A stretch of 64,000 nucleotides of DNA from CAVZBW01 sp963778465. Its GTDB lineage: Bacteria > Actinomycetota > Acidimicrobiia > Acidimicrobiales > RAAP-2. A model generated the notes under the pieces. The model saw nothing but the letters and a program-made list of their open reading frames with translations. It was not told the DNA's origin and did not search any database. The position numbers and the translations under genes are program-made. Location of the stretch: assembly GCA_963778465.1 (NCBI GenBank), contig CAVZUK010000003.1:2914001-2978000 (forward strand). The letters run 5' to 3'. Positions 1-8,930 of the stretch are shown here, piece by piece (positions within the stretch are counted from its first letter, which is position 1; each line of letters opens with the position of its first letter).

Positions 1-336
1 ATCGTCGAGAGGGCGCCGACCCGGACCCTCTTCTCCTCGATGGCCATGCCCTACACCGAGGCCCTGCTCGGCTCGACGCCGCGCATCTCATCGCCGCCCC
101 ACACGCGTCTCAGCGCCATCGAGGGCCGCCCTCCGGACCTGGTCGACCTGGCGCCGGGTTGCCCGTTCGCGCCTCGCTGCCGCTACGCGCGTCCGAGGTG
201 CCACCAGGAGCGCCCACCCCTCGTGCCCGCCGAGACCCCGGATCACCTCTTTGCCTGCTGGTACCCGCTCGGTGGGCGGTCCGGCCCCTCCTCGGCACCC
301 GCCGCGTCGTCATCCACCCCAAGCGAGGTGCCGTGA
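1..336 (+). CDS. Peptide ABC transporter ATPase, DppD/OppD-like, 3' end only
   Basis: The frame is open from the first base, so the 5' part lies outside the window. About 111 residues of C-terminus are visible. They contain the Cys-rich stretch CPFAPRCRYARPRC that closes the oligopeptide/dipeptide family of ABC ATPases (the oligo_HPY region after the nucleotide-binding domain). The stop TGA at 334-336 overlaps the GTG start of the next ATPase, so the two are translationally coupled and probably form the DppD/DppF pair of one importer. Substrate class (di- or oligopeptides) comes from family membership; the exact substrate cannot be read from this fragment. Confidence 0.85.
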   Translation: MVERAPTRTLFSSMAMPYTEALLGSTPRISSPPHTRLSAIEGRPPDLVDLAPGCPFAPRCRYARPRCHQERPPLVPAETPDHLFACWYPLGGRSGPSSAPAASSSTPSEVP

Positions 337-1355
337 CCGTCTCCGACGCCCGCACCGCCGGCCCGGACCGCTCGACGGAGGACCCGCTCCTCGAGGTACG
401 TGACCTCCATGTCGACTTCACGCGCGGGTCCCACCGGGTGCAGGCCGTGGCTGGGCTCAGCTTCGAGATCCGGTCCGGCGAGACACTGGGCCTGGTGGGC
501 GAGTCGGGGTGCGGGAAGTCGACCACGGGGCGTGCCATCGTCCAGGTGGTCCGGCCCACGAGCGGATCGATCGTCTTTGCCGGGACGGACCTCGGGCGCC
601 TGCGCCGGCGTGCGTTGCGCCGGGCGCGCACTGGCATCCAGATGATCTTTCAAGATCCGGTCTCGTCGCTCAACCCTCGCCGACGGGTGGGGGATCTCGT
701 CTCGGAGCCACTCGACATCTGGCGTCGCGGCACAAAGGAGGAGCGCGCCGCCGTGGTGCACGAGATGCTCCACGCAGTCGGCCTCGACGCCGAGGCCGTC
801 GTCCGTCGCCGTCCGAGGGAGTTCTCCGGTGGGCAGTGCCAGCGCATCAGCATCGCCCGCGCCCTCGTGCTGGAGCCCCGGCTCCTCATCTGCGACGAGG
901 TCGTCTCGGCACTCGACGTCTCGGTGCAGGCCCAGATCCTGAACCTCCTCGAGGACCTGAAGGCCCGCTACGGGTTGACGATGCTCTTCATCGCCCACGA
1001 CCTCGCCGTGGTCAAGAACATCAGCGACCGGGTGGCCGTCATGCACCTCGGGGTCCTCTGCGAGCTGGCCCCGGCCGAGACCCTCTACGAGGCACCGGCC
1101 CACCCCTACACCGACGCGCTCCTCGCCTCCGCGCTCGAGCCGGACCCGGACGCCCGCCAGGCTCGCCCCAAGCTCCAGGGGGAGCCGCCGAGTCCGATCA
1201 ACCCACCCTCGGGCTGCCGCTTCCGGACCCGTTGCCCCTATGCGCAGCAGCGTTGTGCCGACGAGGCGCCCGAGGTGCGCGAGCTCACGCCGGGACACTG
1301 GGTCGCGTGCCACTTCGCCGGGACTCTCCCGCTGCGCACCGGCCAGCCCACCTGA
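333..1355 (+). CDS. Peptide ABC transporter ATPase, DppF/OppF-like
   Basis: 340-residue ATPase that energises peptide uptake with the preceding subunit. Walker A GESGCGKST lies near residue 56, the signature FSGGQCQR near 164, Walker B LLICDEVVSALD near 185, and the Cys-rich C-terminal oligo_HPY motif CRFRTRCPYAQQRC near the end. Length fits the DppF/OppF family. I chose the GTG at 333 because it overlaps the stop of the upstream ATPase (GTGA) and places the start just before the conserved N-terminal strand LLEVRDLHVDF. The permease and binding-protein genes are presumably upstream, outside the window. Confidence 0.9.
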   Translation: MTVSDARTAGPDRSTEDPLLEVRDLHVDFTRGSHRVQAVAGLSFEIRSGETLGLVGESGCGKSTTGRAIVQVVRPTSGSIVFAGTDLGRLRRRALRRARTGIQMIFQDPVSSLNPRRRVGDLVSEPLDIWRRGTKEERAAVVHEMLHAVGLDAEAVVRRRPREFSGGQCQRISIARALVLEPRLLICDEVVSALDVSVQAQILNLLEDLKARYGLTMLFIAHDLAVVKNISDRVAVMHLGVLCELAPAETLYEAPAHPYTDALLASALEPDPDARQARPKLQGEPPSPINPPSGCRFRTRCPYAQQRCADEAPEVRELTPGHWVACHFAGTLPLRTGQPT

Positions 1356-1411
1356 CCGAGGACCCTCGTAGGTTCTCCGGAGGTCTCCCCGGCGGTTCTC
1401 GGGGCGATACC

Positions 1412-2908
1412 TCAGGGGCGCTCAGCCCGGCTGGGGCTCCCCGTCCACGCCCCCGGCCTCTTCCGAAGCGGCACCCACCGGCGCCGCACCGGCCGCCTCT
1501 GCTGCACCGGCCGCCTCTGCTGCACCGGCCGCCCTCTGGCTGCACCGGAGCCCTCGGCTGCACCGGAGCCCTCGGCTGCATCCGAGCCCTCGGACGGACC
1601 AACGGTCTCGGCTGCGTAGTCGGCCCACGCGGCCTGGGCCTCGGTCTCCGGGGTGAACTCGGCATCGCTGTAGTCGTAGGTGCCGATGTAGTTGCCCTCT
1701 TCGTCGTAGGCGTGCTCGCCGAAGGCCTCCCGGTACTCCTCGGAAACCTCACCGCCCTCGGCGGCCTGCTTGATCGACAGGCTGATGCGGCGACGCTGCA
1801 GGTCGATGTCGATGATCTTGACCCACAGCTCCTCGCCGGGCGTCACTACCTGCTCGGGGAGGTCGACGTGGTGCGCGGCCATCTCCGAGATGTGCACGAG
1901 CCCCTCGATGCCGTCGCCCACCTGGACGAACGCGCCGAACGGCACGAGCTTGGTGATTCGGCCGTAGACGAGCTGACCCACCTCGTGGGACTCCGCGAAA
2001 GCATGCCAGGGATCGGTCTGCGTCGCCTTGAGCGACAGGCTGATCCGCTCCTTGTCGAGATCCACGTCGAGGACCTCGACCTCGATCTCGTCGCCCACCT
2101 GGACGACGGAGGACGGATGGTCGACGTGCTTCCAGCTGAGCTCGGAGACGTGGACCAGACCGTCCATCCCCCCGAGGTCGACGAAGGCACCGAAGTTGAC
2201 CACCGAGGACACCACGCCGCGGCGGCGCTCCCCCGGCTTCAGGTTCTCCAGGAACTCGCCACGCTGCTCGCGCTGGGCCTCCTCGAGCCAGGCCCGTCGG
2301 GAGAGGACCACGTTGTTGCGGTTGCGGTCCAGCTCGATGATCTTGGCCTCGATCTCCTTGCCGACGTAGGGCTGCAGCTCGCGGACGCGGCGCAGCTCGA
2401 CCAGGGAGGCCGGGAGGAAGCCCCGGAGCCCGATGTCGACGATGAGGCCGCCCTTGACCACCTCGATGACCGGGCCCTTGACGACCTGGTTGGCCTCCTT
2501 GAGCTGCTCGATCTTCGTCCAGGCCCGCTCGTATTGGGCGCGCTTCTTGGAGAGGACGAGACGCCCCTCCTTGTCCTCCTTTTGCAGGACCAGCGCCTCG
2601 ACGTGGTCCCCCAGGGACACGATCTCCTCGGGATCCGCGTCGTTGCGGATCGACAGCTCGCGGGCCGGGATGACGCCCTCTGACTTGTAGCCGATGTCGA
2701 GCAGCACCTCGTCGCGGTCGATCTTGACCACCGTGCCCTCGACGATGTCGCCGTCGTCGAACTCGACGATCGTGCCCGCCATCTCGTCCTCGAGGGACGC
2801 GCCAGCGAGATCGTCCTCGGTGATCCGGCGCGGTACGTAGTGCCCCTCGGCATCGAAGGTGCCCATCGACTCCGGCGAGAGGAGGGCGGTGGAGGACTGG
2901 TCGGGCAT
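1412..2908 (-). CDS. rpsA: 30S ribosomal protein S1, C-terminal tail frame-disturbed
   Basis: Binds mRNA and helps the 30S subunit initiate translation. Four S1 (OB-fold) repeats are visible at about residues 53-125, 138-205, 222-295 and 307-380; the third and fourth carry the classic NFGAFVDLGG and PFGAFVQVGD cores. ATG at 2908 begins MPDQSSTALLSPESMG, giving 498 residues as read, normal for actinobacterial S1. The low-complexity tail is odd: near 1531-1540 an Ala/Glu/Gly repeat switches to an Arg/Gln-rich reading. Removing two bases there would continue the acidic repeat and end at 1422 in GVDGEPQPG. The order rpsA-polA-ANTAR regulator matches the mycobacterial neighbourhood known for Rv1626-Rv1630. 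Confidence 0.93.
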   Translation of the reverse strand: MPDQSSTALLSPESMGTFDAEGHYVPRRITEDDLAGASLEDEMAGTIVEFDDGDIVEGTVVKIDRDEVLLDIGYKSEGVIPARELSIRNDADPEEIVSLGDHVEALVLQKEDKEGRLVLSKKRAQYERAWTKIEQLKEANQVVKGPVIEVVKGGLIVDIGLRGFLPASLVELRRVRELQPYVGKEIEAKIIELDRNRNNVVLSRRAWLEEAQREQRGEFLENLKPGERRRGVVSSVVNFGAFVDLGGMDGLVHVSELSWKHVDHPSSVVQVGDEIEVEVLDVDLDKERISLSLKATQTDPWHAFAESHEVGQLVYGRITKLVPFGAFVQVGDGIEGLVHISEMAAHHVDLPEQVVTPGEELWVKIIDIDLQRRRISLSIKQAAEGGEVSEEYREAFGEHAYDEEGNYIGTYDYSDAEFTPETEAQAAWADYAAETVGPSEGSDAAEGSGAAEGSGAARGRPVQQRRPVQQRRPVRRRWVPLRKRPGAWTGSPSRAERP

Positions 2909-3034
2909 GTCGGTGTTGCTCGCTTTCGGGGGTGTTCGGATCGCGCCGGAATCACGGAATCGTCGGTGGTACGGGGCCGCCGGCGCCAGGCCTCTTTTAG
3001 CGTACCACCAGGGACTCGATGATCTGCCGAGCGG

Positions 3035-3098
3035 GTGAGCAGGGCCGGCGGTGAGCAGGGCTGCCGGTGAGCAGGCACGGCGGTGAGCAGGGCCCAGC
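3035..3098. repeat. Four 16-bp tandem repeats upstream of rpsA
   Basis: Four head-to-tail copies of a 16-bp unit begin at 3035, 3051, 3067 and 3083. Each starts GTGAGCAGG and the last six bases vary. They lie 127-190 bases upstream of the rpsA start, in the polA-rpsA spacer (2909-3149). Read on the rpsA strand each copy contains CCTGCTCAC. They could be operator sites or simple repeat expansion; the sequence alone does not decide. Confidence 0.8.
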
Positions 3099-3149
3099 CG
3101 GAGATGGCCGGGCCGGCCGGCCGTAGACCGGGGAGCCGGCGACCTGCGG

Positions 3150-6008
3150 TCAGCCGCCCTTGGCCTGCGCCCACGAGGCCCCCCAGGCCATCGAGACCTC
3201 GAGGGGTACCGAAAGGTCGGCGGCCTGCTCGAGCGCACTGCGGGTCAGGGCGCCGACCTCCTCCTCCTCGCCCCCCTCGACCTCCACCAGGACCTCGTCG
3301 TGGACCTGGAGGACCAGCCGGCTGGAGCCTCCCCTCGCCTCGAGGAGGGCGTCGAGGCGTACCAACGCCGTCTTGAAGATGTCGGCGGCGAGGCCCTGGA
3401 TCCCCGCGTTCATCGCCTGGCGCTCCGCGGCGTGGCGGATCCGGAAGTTGCGGTCGTGGAGCTCGGGTAGTGGCCGCTTGCGCCCGAGGGCGGTGCGGGT
3501 CTCGCCGGCCAGCCGGGCCTCGCGCACGGTGTCGTCCATGTAGGCGCGGACCCGGGGGAAGGCCAGGAAGTAGCGATCGATGATCTCGTTGGCCTCGTCC
3601 ACGCCCGTCGACAGGCGCTGGGAGAGCCCGTAGGCCTCCATGCCGTAGGCCAGGCCGTAGGACACCATCTTGCAGTACTCGCGCTGGGTCGTGGTCACCT
3701 CCTCCGGCGGGATCCCGTAGACGCCGGAGGCCACCGTGCGGTGCACGTCCGCGCCCGACTCGAAGGCGCCCCGGAGTCCCGGGTCTTCGGCCAGGTGGGC
3801 GAGGACCCGGAGCTCGATCTGGTCGTAGTCGGCCACGAGCAGGACGCATCCGTCGGCGGGGACGAAGGCCCGGCGGAAACGCCGACCGGACTCGGTGCGC
3901 ACCGGGATGTTGTGGAGGTTGGGCCGCTCCGAGGAGATCCGCCCGGTCCTGGCGACGGTCTGGCGGAACGACGCGTGGATCCGACCGTCCTCCGCCACCT
4001 CGGCCAGGAGGCCGGTGCCGTAGGTCGACCGGAGCTTCTCCACCTCCCGGTACCGCAGGAGCGTGGCCACGATCGGGTGCGCGTCACGGAGGCGCTCGAG
4101 GGTCGCCGCATCGGTCGAGTACCCCGTCTTGGTCTTGCGCTGCGGCGCCAGCCCGAGCTCCTCGTAGAGGACGGTGCGCAGCTGGGGCGTGGAGTTGACG
4201 TTGAACTCGTGCCCGGCGAGCACGTGGACCTGCTCCTCGAGCTGCTTGGCCTCGTCGACCAGCTCGGTCGCGATCCGGTCCAGCTCCTCCCGGTCGACGC
4301 GGATGCCGGCCACTTCCATGCGCGCCAGGACCCTCACGAGCGGGCACTCGATCTCGTCGTGCAGCGTGCTCAAGCCCTCGCGATCGAGATCCCGACGCAG
4401 CCTCGGCACGAGCAGGTCCACCGTGGCGGCGTCGACCGCTGCTGCGAGGGCCCGGTCCTCGTCGCCCCCAGCGGGCCCCCCGCCGCCCTCGGGGGAGTCC
4501 AGCACGAGCTGCGTCGGACCGGGCGCATGCTCTGGCGCCCGTTGGCCCAGGTGCTCGCCTGCGGCGACGGCCGCGAGCCCGTAGCGGCCCGAGGAGGGAT
4601 CGAGCAGGTAGGCGGCGACCGAGGTGTCCATGGCCAGCGAGGTCGCGTCGATCCCCATCGGGAGCACGGAGCGCAACAGCTCCTTGAACTCGTGGCTGAC
4701 GACGCTGGCCGGACCCGAAAGAAGGTCCGAGATGCCGACGGCCAGGGAGCCGTCGCCGAGGAGCCCCGCCACGACCCAGACGCCCCGGTGGCTCGCTCCC
4801 CCCTCGCCTTGGGCGGGTGCGGCGGCCTCGGGGTTCCCGACCACCAGGGCGACACCTTCGAGCAGGGAGCGGCCCGGCTCGCCGTCCCAGCGGCCGATCA
4901 CCGCTACGGCGCGCTCCCCGGCGCCCGGATGGAGCTCGGAGAGGGCCTGCATCGCCTCGTCGGCGGACGTCGGCCGCTCGAGCTGGACGGTCACCTCCGT
5001 CGTCGACTCCGGCTCGTCGCTCTGGGGGGTGCCCCCCACCCCTCCCCGATCCGCTGCGCCTTCTGCGCTGTCGCCGTCGAGCGCCCCTCCGGGGACGGGA
5101 GCCCCGACGGATCCGTCGACCAGCAGCGGCCGGAGGCGTCCCCACACCGTCTTGAGCTCGAGCTGCTCGCAGCGATCCTGGATGAGGCGCCCGTCCCAGC
5201 CACCGAACGCCAGGTCCGCCTCCGCCACCTCGATGGGCACGTCCCGCCGGAGCGGGATGACCGCCAGGTTGGCGCGCACCTGCGCCTCGTGCTCGGCGAG
5301 GTTGCTCCGCAGCTTGGGGCTGAGCTCGTCGAGGTGGGCGAAGAGCGTGTCGAGGTCCCCGTAGGCGTTGACGAGCTTGGCCGCGGTCTTCTCCCCGACG
5401 CCGGGAACCCCCGGGAGGTTGTCGGACGGGTCGCCCCGCAGGGAGGCGAGCACCGGGTACAGCTCGGGGCCCACACCGGTGCGCTCCAGGATCCCCGCCT
5501 CGTCGTACAGCGAGTAGTCGCTGACCCCCCTGCGGTTGTAGAGCACCTTGACGTGCGGGTCCTCTACCAGCTGGAAGCAGTCCCGATCGCCCGTCACGAC
5601 GATGACGTCGGCCTGGCGGTCCCTGGCCCGGGTGGCAAGCGTGGCGAGGACGTCGTCCGCCTCGAAGCCCTCGATCTCGAGCACGGGGATCGCGAGGTCC
5701 CGCAGGAAGTCCCGGATCATGTCGAATTGCGGCAACAAGATGTCCGGCGTCGCGGAACGGCCGGCCTTGTAGTCCGGCAGGATCTCGTCTCGGAAGGTCG
5801 GTGCGGCCAGGTCGAAGGCGACGGCTATGCCCGAAGGCCGATGCTCGCGGATCAGGTAGACGAGCATCCCGGCGAACCCGTGCACGGCGTTGGTGACGGT
5901 GCCGTCGGTGGTGGCGAGGTCGTCCGGCAAGGCGAAGAAGGCGCGAAAGGCGAGGGACATCCCGTCCAGGATGAGGAGGGGTCCGGGACCGGGTCGGTGT
6001 TCGCTCAC
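3150..6008 (-). CDS. polA: DNA polymerase I
   Basis: 952-residue repair and Okazaki-fragment polymerase. The N-terminal third is the 5'-3' flap exonuclease: LILDGMSLAFRAFF, the acidic motif EGFEADDVLATLA, TGDRDCFQLV and the helix-hairpin-helix LPGVPGVGEKTA. The middle region lacks a recognisable set of 3'-5' proofreading carboxylates, as is usual in actinobacteria. The C-terminal polymerase has motif A DYDQIELR, motif B around KMVSYGLAYGMEAYG and motif C QVHDEVLVE. I chose the GTG at 6008 because it directly precedes the conserved first strand; the frame is open further upstream, but that part overlaps the regulator gene. The start lies four bases after the regulator stop, so the two are likely co-transcribed. 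Confidence 0.95.
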   Translation of the reverse strand: MSEHRPGPGPLLILDGMSLAFRAFFALPDDLATTDGTVTNAVHGFAGMLVYLIREHRPSGIAVAFDLAAPTFRDEILPDYKAGRSATPDILLPQFDMIRDFLRDLAIPVLEIEGFEADDVLATLATRARDRQADVIVVTGDRDCFQLVEDPHVKVLYNRRGVSDYSLYDEAGILERTGVGPELYPVLASLRGDPSDNLPGVPGVGEKTAAKLVNAYGDLDTLFAHLDELSPKLRSNLAEHEAQVRANLAVIPLRRDVPIEVAEADLAFGGWDGRLIQDRCEQLELKTVWGRLRPLLVDGSVGAPVPGGALDGDSAEGAADRGGVGGTPQSDEPESTTEVTVQLERPTSADEAMQALSELHPGAGERAVAVIGRWDGEPGRSLLEGVALVVGNPEAAAPAQGEGGASHRGVWVVAGLLGDGSLAVGISDLLSGPASVVSHEFKELLRSVLPMGIDATSLAMDTSVAAYLLDPSSGRYGLAAVAAGEHLGQRAPEHAPGPTQLVLDSPEGGGGPAGGDEDRALAAAVDAATVDLLVPRLRRDLDREGLSTLHDEIECPLVRVLARMEVAGIRVDREELDRIATELVDEAKQLEEQVHVLAGHEFNVNSTPQLRTVLYEELGLAPQRKTKTGYSTDAATLERLRDAHPIVATLLRYREVEKLRSTYGTGLLAEVAEDGRIHASFRQTVARTGRISSERPNLHNIPVRTESGRRFRRAFVPADGCVLLVADYDQIELRVLAHLAEDPGLRGAFESGADVHRTVASGVYGIPPEEVTTTQREYCKMVSYGLAYGMEAYGLSQRLSTGVDEANEIIDRYFLAFPRVRAYMDDTVREARLAGETRTALGRKRPLPELHDRNFRIRHAAERQAMNAGIQGLAADIFKTALVRLDALLEARGGSSRLVLQVHDEVLVEVEGGEEEEVGALTRSALEQAADLSVPLEVSMAWGASWAQAKGG

Positions 6009-6012
6009 CGGC

Positions 6013-6609
6013 TCAGGGGGTGAGGCTGCCGTCGACGATCCGTTGGGCGACGTCACGCATACGGACCCGGGTCTGCATGGCGGTCCGCTGGATGTAGGAG
6101 AACGCGTTGGACTCCTCCATGCCGTGCTGATCCATGAGCACCGCCTTGGCGTCGTTGACGAGGCGGCGGGTCTCGATCTTGTCCTCGGCGGGCGCACCGT
6201 CGGCCGAGGGTGCCTCGTCCTCGATCGCCCACTCCTGGCGACACCGGAGCAGCACGCGCTCGATCGCGGGGAGCAGCTCGTTGCGGCGGAACGGCTTCAC
6301 GAGATACGCCGCGACGCCGGCGTCGCGCGCGTCTTCGATGAGGTCTCGTTGGCTGAACGCCGTCAGGACGAGGACCGCGATCTTGTGCCGGGAGGTGATC
6401 TCCCGGGCCGCCCGGACCCCGTCCATGCCGGGCATCTTGATGTCGAGGATGGCGATCTCGGGCCGGTGCTCGTCCACCAGGGTGACCGCCTCGTCGCCCC
6501 GGCCCGTCTCGCCCACCACCTCGTAACCAGCATCCTCGAGGATCTCCTTGAGGTCCAGCCGGATGATGGCCTCGTCCTCGGCGATCACCACTCGCGCCGG
6601 TGCCGCCAC
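6013..6609 (-). CDS. pdtaR: ANTAR-domain response regulator, PdtaR-like
   Basis: 198-residue antiterminator-type regulator: an N-terminal receiver followed by a C-terminal RNA-binding ANTAR domain (roughly residues 125-190). The receiver shows the acidic pair in AEDEAIIRLDL, the phospho-acceptor Asp56 in LDIKMPG and the conserved Lys in YLVKPF. The ANTAR part has the helical DAKAVLMDQHGMEESNAF and RTAMQ features that bind paired hairpins in leader RNAs. The GTG at 6609 is preceded by GAGGAG at good spacing. It sits next to polA as in Mycobacterium (Rv1626). The expected partner kinase (PdtaS-like) is not in the window. Confidence 0.9.
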   Translation of the reverse strand: MAAPARVVIAEDEAIIRLDLKEILEDAGYEVVGETGRGDEAVTLVDEHRPEIAILDIKMPGMDGVRAAREITSRHKIAVLVLTAFSQRDLIEDARDAGVAAYLVKPFRRNELLPAIERVLLRCRQEWAIEDEAPSADGAPAEDKIETRRLVNDAKAVLMDQHGMEESNAFSYIQRTAMQTRVRMRDVAQRIVDGSLTP

Positions 6610-6632
6610 CGATCGCTCCTCGACGTCCGGGC

Positions 6633-6926
6633 TCAACGCTTCGCACCCCCGACGTCGGCGATCAGCGCGTCCTGATGGCGCTCCAGGTCGTTGACGTCGG
6701 CAACCATGGCGTCGCGGGCCCTCGACATGGCGTCGACCTGGCGCTGCACCTCTCCGTAGTCGTGCGCGGCCAGTGGCGTCTCGGAGACGAGCGAGCGTAT
6801 CCGTGCGTCGTCCGCTGCCTCCGACGCCGCGGCGAGCTGCTCCTCGAGGACCGCCAGCTCCTGGCGGGCGCGAACGAGCCGCGCGTGCACCTGGCGAAGG
6901 CGGCGTTCGACGAGGATGCGCTGCAT
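6633..6926 (-). CDS. Small coiled-coil protein of unknown function
   Basis: 97 residues, ATG start. Most of the chain reads as an amphipathic helix with heptad-like spacing and many Ala, Glu, Arg and Leu residues, so a coiled coil is likely. No signal peptide, membrane segment or catalytic motif is visible. It lies 23 bases upstream of the ANTAR regulator on the same strand and 12 bases downstream of menC. A role linked to the regulator is possible only by proximity; I do not recognise a named family. Confidence 0.65.
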   Translation of the reverse strand: MQRILVERRLRQVHARLVRARQELAVLEEQLAAASEAADDARIRSLVSETPLAAHDYGEVQRQVDAMSRARDAMVADVNDLERHQDALIADVGGAKR

Positions 6927-6938
6927 GGTCCCGAGATT

Positions 6939-8114
6939 CTACGCCTCGCCGCAGCCCCCCAGCTCCCGCACGGGAATCCAACGACGGGACGCGCCGAGCT
7001 GCTCCAGAGCGCTCGTGTCGGGCGGCCGGCCGACGCCAGGGCCGGGGGGAACCGAGACCCGACCCCGGTGCACGGAGGGGTATCCGCAGGGGTCCCGGAG
7101 ATAGGTCGCGGGATCGCTCAGATCGCCGGGCATCGAGCATCCGGGCAGGGCAGCGAGCGCCAGGTTCGCCGCACGGGCCAGCCCGGTCTCGAAGAACCCC
7201 CCGACGAAGCATTGGACCCCGTGCTCCCGACATCGCTCGACGGCCCGCCGAGCACCCTCGAGCGAGCCGAAGCGGTCGGCCTTGATACAGACCACGCTGC
7301 ACGCGCCGATCGAGAGGATGGCCTCCAGTCGCTCGGCGGAGTCCGCGGACTCGTCGAGGCCGATCGGGATCCCTGCGCTCGCGGCGAGCCGGGCGTGGCC
7401 GCGGAGATCGTCGGGGGCGAGCGGCTGCTCGAGACACACCAGTGAGAGCTCCTCGAGCTCCAGCAGGCGGCGCACGTCGTCGGGACCATCACCCCCCCAC
7501 CGATAAGAGGCGTTCGCGTCGGCCTGGAGCGGGAACCTCGGCAGGGCCCGCCGGAGCGCCCGGAGGGGGACGAGATCCCAGCCCGGTGCGATCTTGATGC
7601 GCAACCGCCGGTAGCCGGCGTCGACGGCGGTCGTCGCCGCCTCGACGAGGCGACCGATGTCTCGGTCTGCGGGTATGCCGAGGACGGTACCCACCTCGAC
7701 GGTCGTGCCCTCCCTGGCCCCCCAGCTGGCCGCCAGGGAGGTTGCCCGGCGGCGTAGCGCGAGGTCCTTGAGCGCCATGTCGAGGGCCGCCTCGCCGGAG
7801 CGCCGTGCACGGTCGCCGGCCGGCCGATGCGCCCGTGTCCGGTCGTCGGCGCTCGGAACCTCGCCGCCGTGGCGGCCGGAGCGCTCGACGAGTTCGGGGA
7901 CGGTCTGGTCCACCAGGGCGGACCAGACCGCGGCATGGGGGGGATCGACCGAGGTCCCCGAGGGAAGGGCTGCGCTCTCCCCCCAACCCTCCCCCCCGTC
8001 CGAGAGGATCCGCACGTAGATCACCGGGCGCTCGTCGTGGACCAGGTCGGCGGAGGCCACCGGCCGCTCGAGCCGCAACCGAACGCGCCAGACCTCGACG
8101 CCCAGCAGCTGCAC
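6939..8114 (-). CDS. menC: o-Succinylbenzoate synthase (enolase superfamily)
   Basis: 391 residues. Dehydrates SHCHC to o-succinylbenzoate in menaquinone synthesis. The enolase-superfamily barrel shows the Lys pair motif RIKIAPG, metal ligands in LQADANAS, LEQPL and LDESAD, and the second Lys in VCIKADRFG. The N-terminal capping domain has the expected GWGESAALP. The start is uncertain: GTG 8114 is chosen, and a TTG lies three codons further out. Only about 30 bases separate it from the divergent phosphatase gene. Its menaquinone partners menG and menF are 30 kb away in this window, so the men pathway is split. Related dipeptide epimerases cannot be fully excluded. Confidence 0.82.
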   Translation of the reverse strand: MQLLGVEVWRVRLRLERPVASADLVHDERPVIYVRILSDGGEGWGESAALPSGTSVDPPHAAVWSALVDQTVPELVERSGRHGGEVPSADDRTRAHRPAGDRARRSGEAALDMALKDLALRRRATSLAASWGAREGTTVEVGTVLGIPADRDIGRLVEAATTAVDAGYRRLRIKIAPGWDLVPLRALRRALPRFPLQADANASYRWGGDGPDDVRRLLELEELSLVCLEQPLAPDDLRGHARLAASAGIPIGLDESADSAERLEAILSIGACSVVCIKADRFGSLEGARRAVERCREHGVQCFVGGFFETGLARAANLALAALPGCSMPGDLSDPATYLRDPCGYPSVHRGRVSVPPGPGVGRPPDTSALEQLGASRRWIPVRELGGCGEA

Positions 8115-8147
8115 GTCCCACAACTTAGGGTGCGCTGCGATGGCACG

Positions 8148-8921
8148 ATGGGAGCGATGGAACGGCCTCGGCTCCTGCCGCTCGTGGGGGCTTTCAACTT
8201 CCGGGACCTCGGCGGGTACCCGGTGGCCGGCGGTGGCGCGACCCGTTGGGACCGGCTCTACCGGAGCGACACCCTCCACGAGCTGACCGAGGGCGACATC
8301 GAGACGCTGGCCGACGTCGGGCTCCGGACGGTGATCGACCTGCGGACGCCGGAGGAGGTTTCCCGCAACGGCAGAGGTCCGCTCGCCCGATCCGGCGTCG
8401 GGTACCTGAACCTCTCGGTCCTGCCGACCGAGGGCGGCGAGTCGATCGCCGCGCCGGCGCCCGAGGCGGGAATGAGCGAGCGCTACCTCTGGTATCTCGA
8501 GGTCGGCGCGGGCGCGCTCGTGCGCGCCTTCGAGACGCTGGCCGACGAACGCAGCTATCCCGTGGTGTTCCACTGCACGGCGGGCAAGGACCGGACAGGG
8601 GTGCTCGCCTCGCTCGTGCTCGAGGCGTGCGGCGTCGATCGGGACGCCATCGTCACGGACTACGTCCTTACGGAGGAGCGACTCGACCTGATCCTCGACC
8701 GCCTGCGCCGGGACCCTCACGTCGGCCCGCGGCTCGAGAACGTGGCCCGCTCCCGCCTCGCCGTCGAGGCGTCGGCGATGGAGGGCTTCTTGGAGGGGCT
8801 CGACGGGCGGTTCGGGGGGGTGCGCGGTTGGGCGGCCCGGGCCGGGCTCGACGGGACCGTGCTGGACCAGATCGTGGGACTTCTCGTGGAACCCTTGGCC
8901 TCACCCGCGCCCGAGGCGTAG
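8148..8921 (+). CDS. Tyrosine-protein phosphatase, PtpB/Tyr_phosphatase3-like
   Basis: 257 residues. The catalytic P-loop HCTAGKDRTGV is present near residue 142, matching the C(x)5R signature of the phosphatase family that includes mycobacterial PtpB. The N-terminal NFRDLGGYP and the TVIDLRTPEE strand are typical of the same family, which acts on phosphotyrosine, phosphoserine or phosphoinositides. ATG 8148 and ATG 8157 are both possible; the latter would give MERPRLLPL. No signal peptide is visible. It is followed after nine bases by the MFS/patatin gene, so the two may share a transcript. Confidence 0.85.
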   Translation: MGAMERPRLLPLVGAFNFRDLGGYPVAGGGATRWDRLYRSDTLHELTEGDIETLADVGLRTVIDLRTPEEVSRNGRGPLARSGVGYLNLSVLPTEGGESIAAPAPEAGMSERYLWYLEVGAGALVRAFETLADERSYPVVFHCTAGKDRTGVLASLVLEACGVDRDAIVTDYVLTEERLDLILDRLRRDPHVGPRLENVARSRLAVEASAMEGFLEGLDGRFGGVRGWAARAGLDGTVLDQIVGLLVEPLASPAPEA

Positions 8922-8930
8922 CGGCCGGAC

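Noticed and set aside
509..2683. Very long open frame on the plus strand across oppF and rpsA
   Set aside because: It runs antisense to rpsA and out of frame with oppF, with Arg/Pro/Leu-rich nonsense content. High GC makes long accidental frames common here; similar long frames over polA, trpE, hisF, ppk and alaS are dismissed for the same reason.
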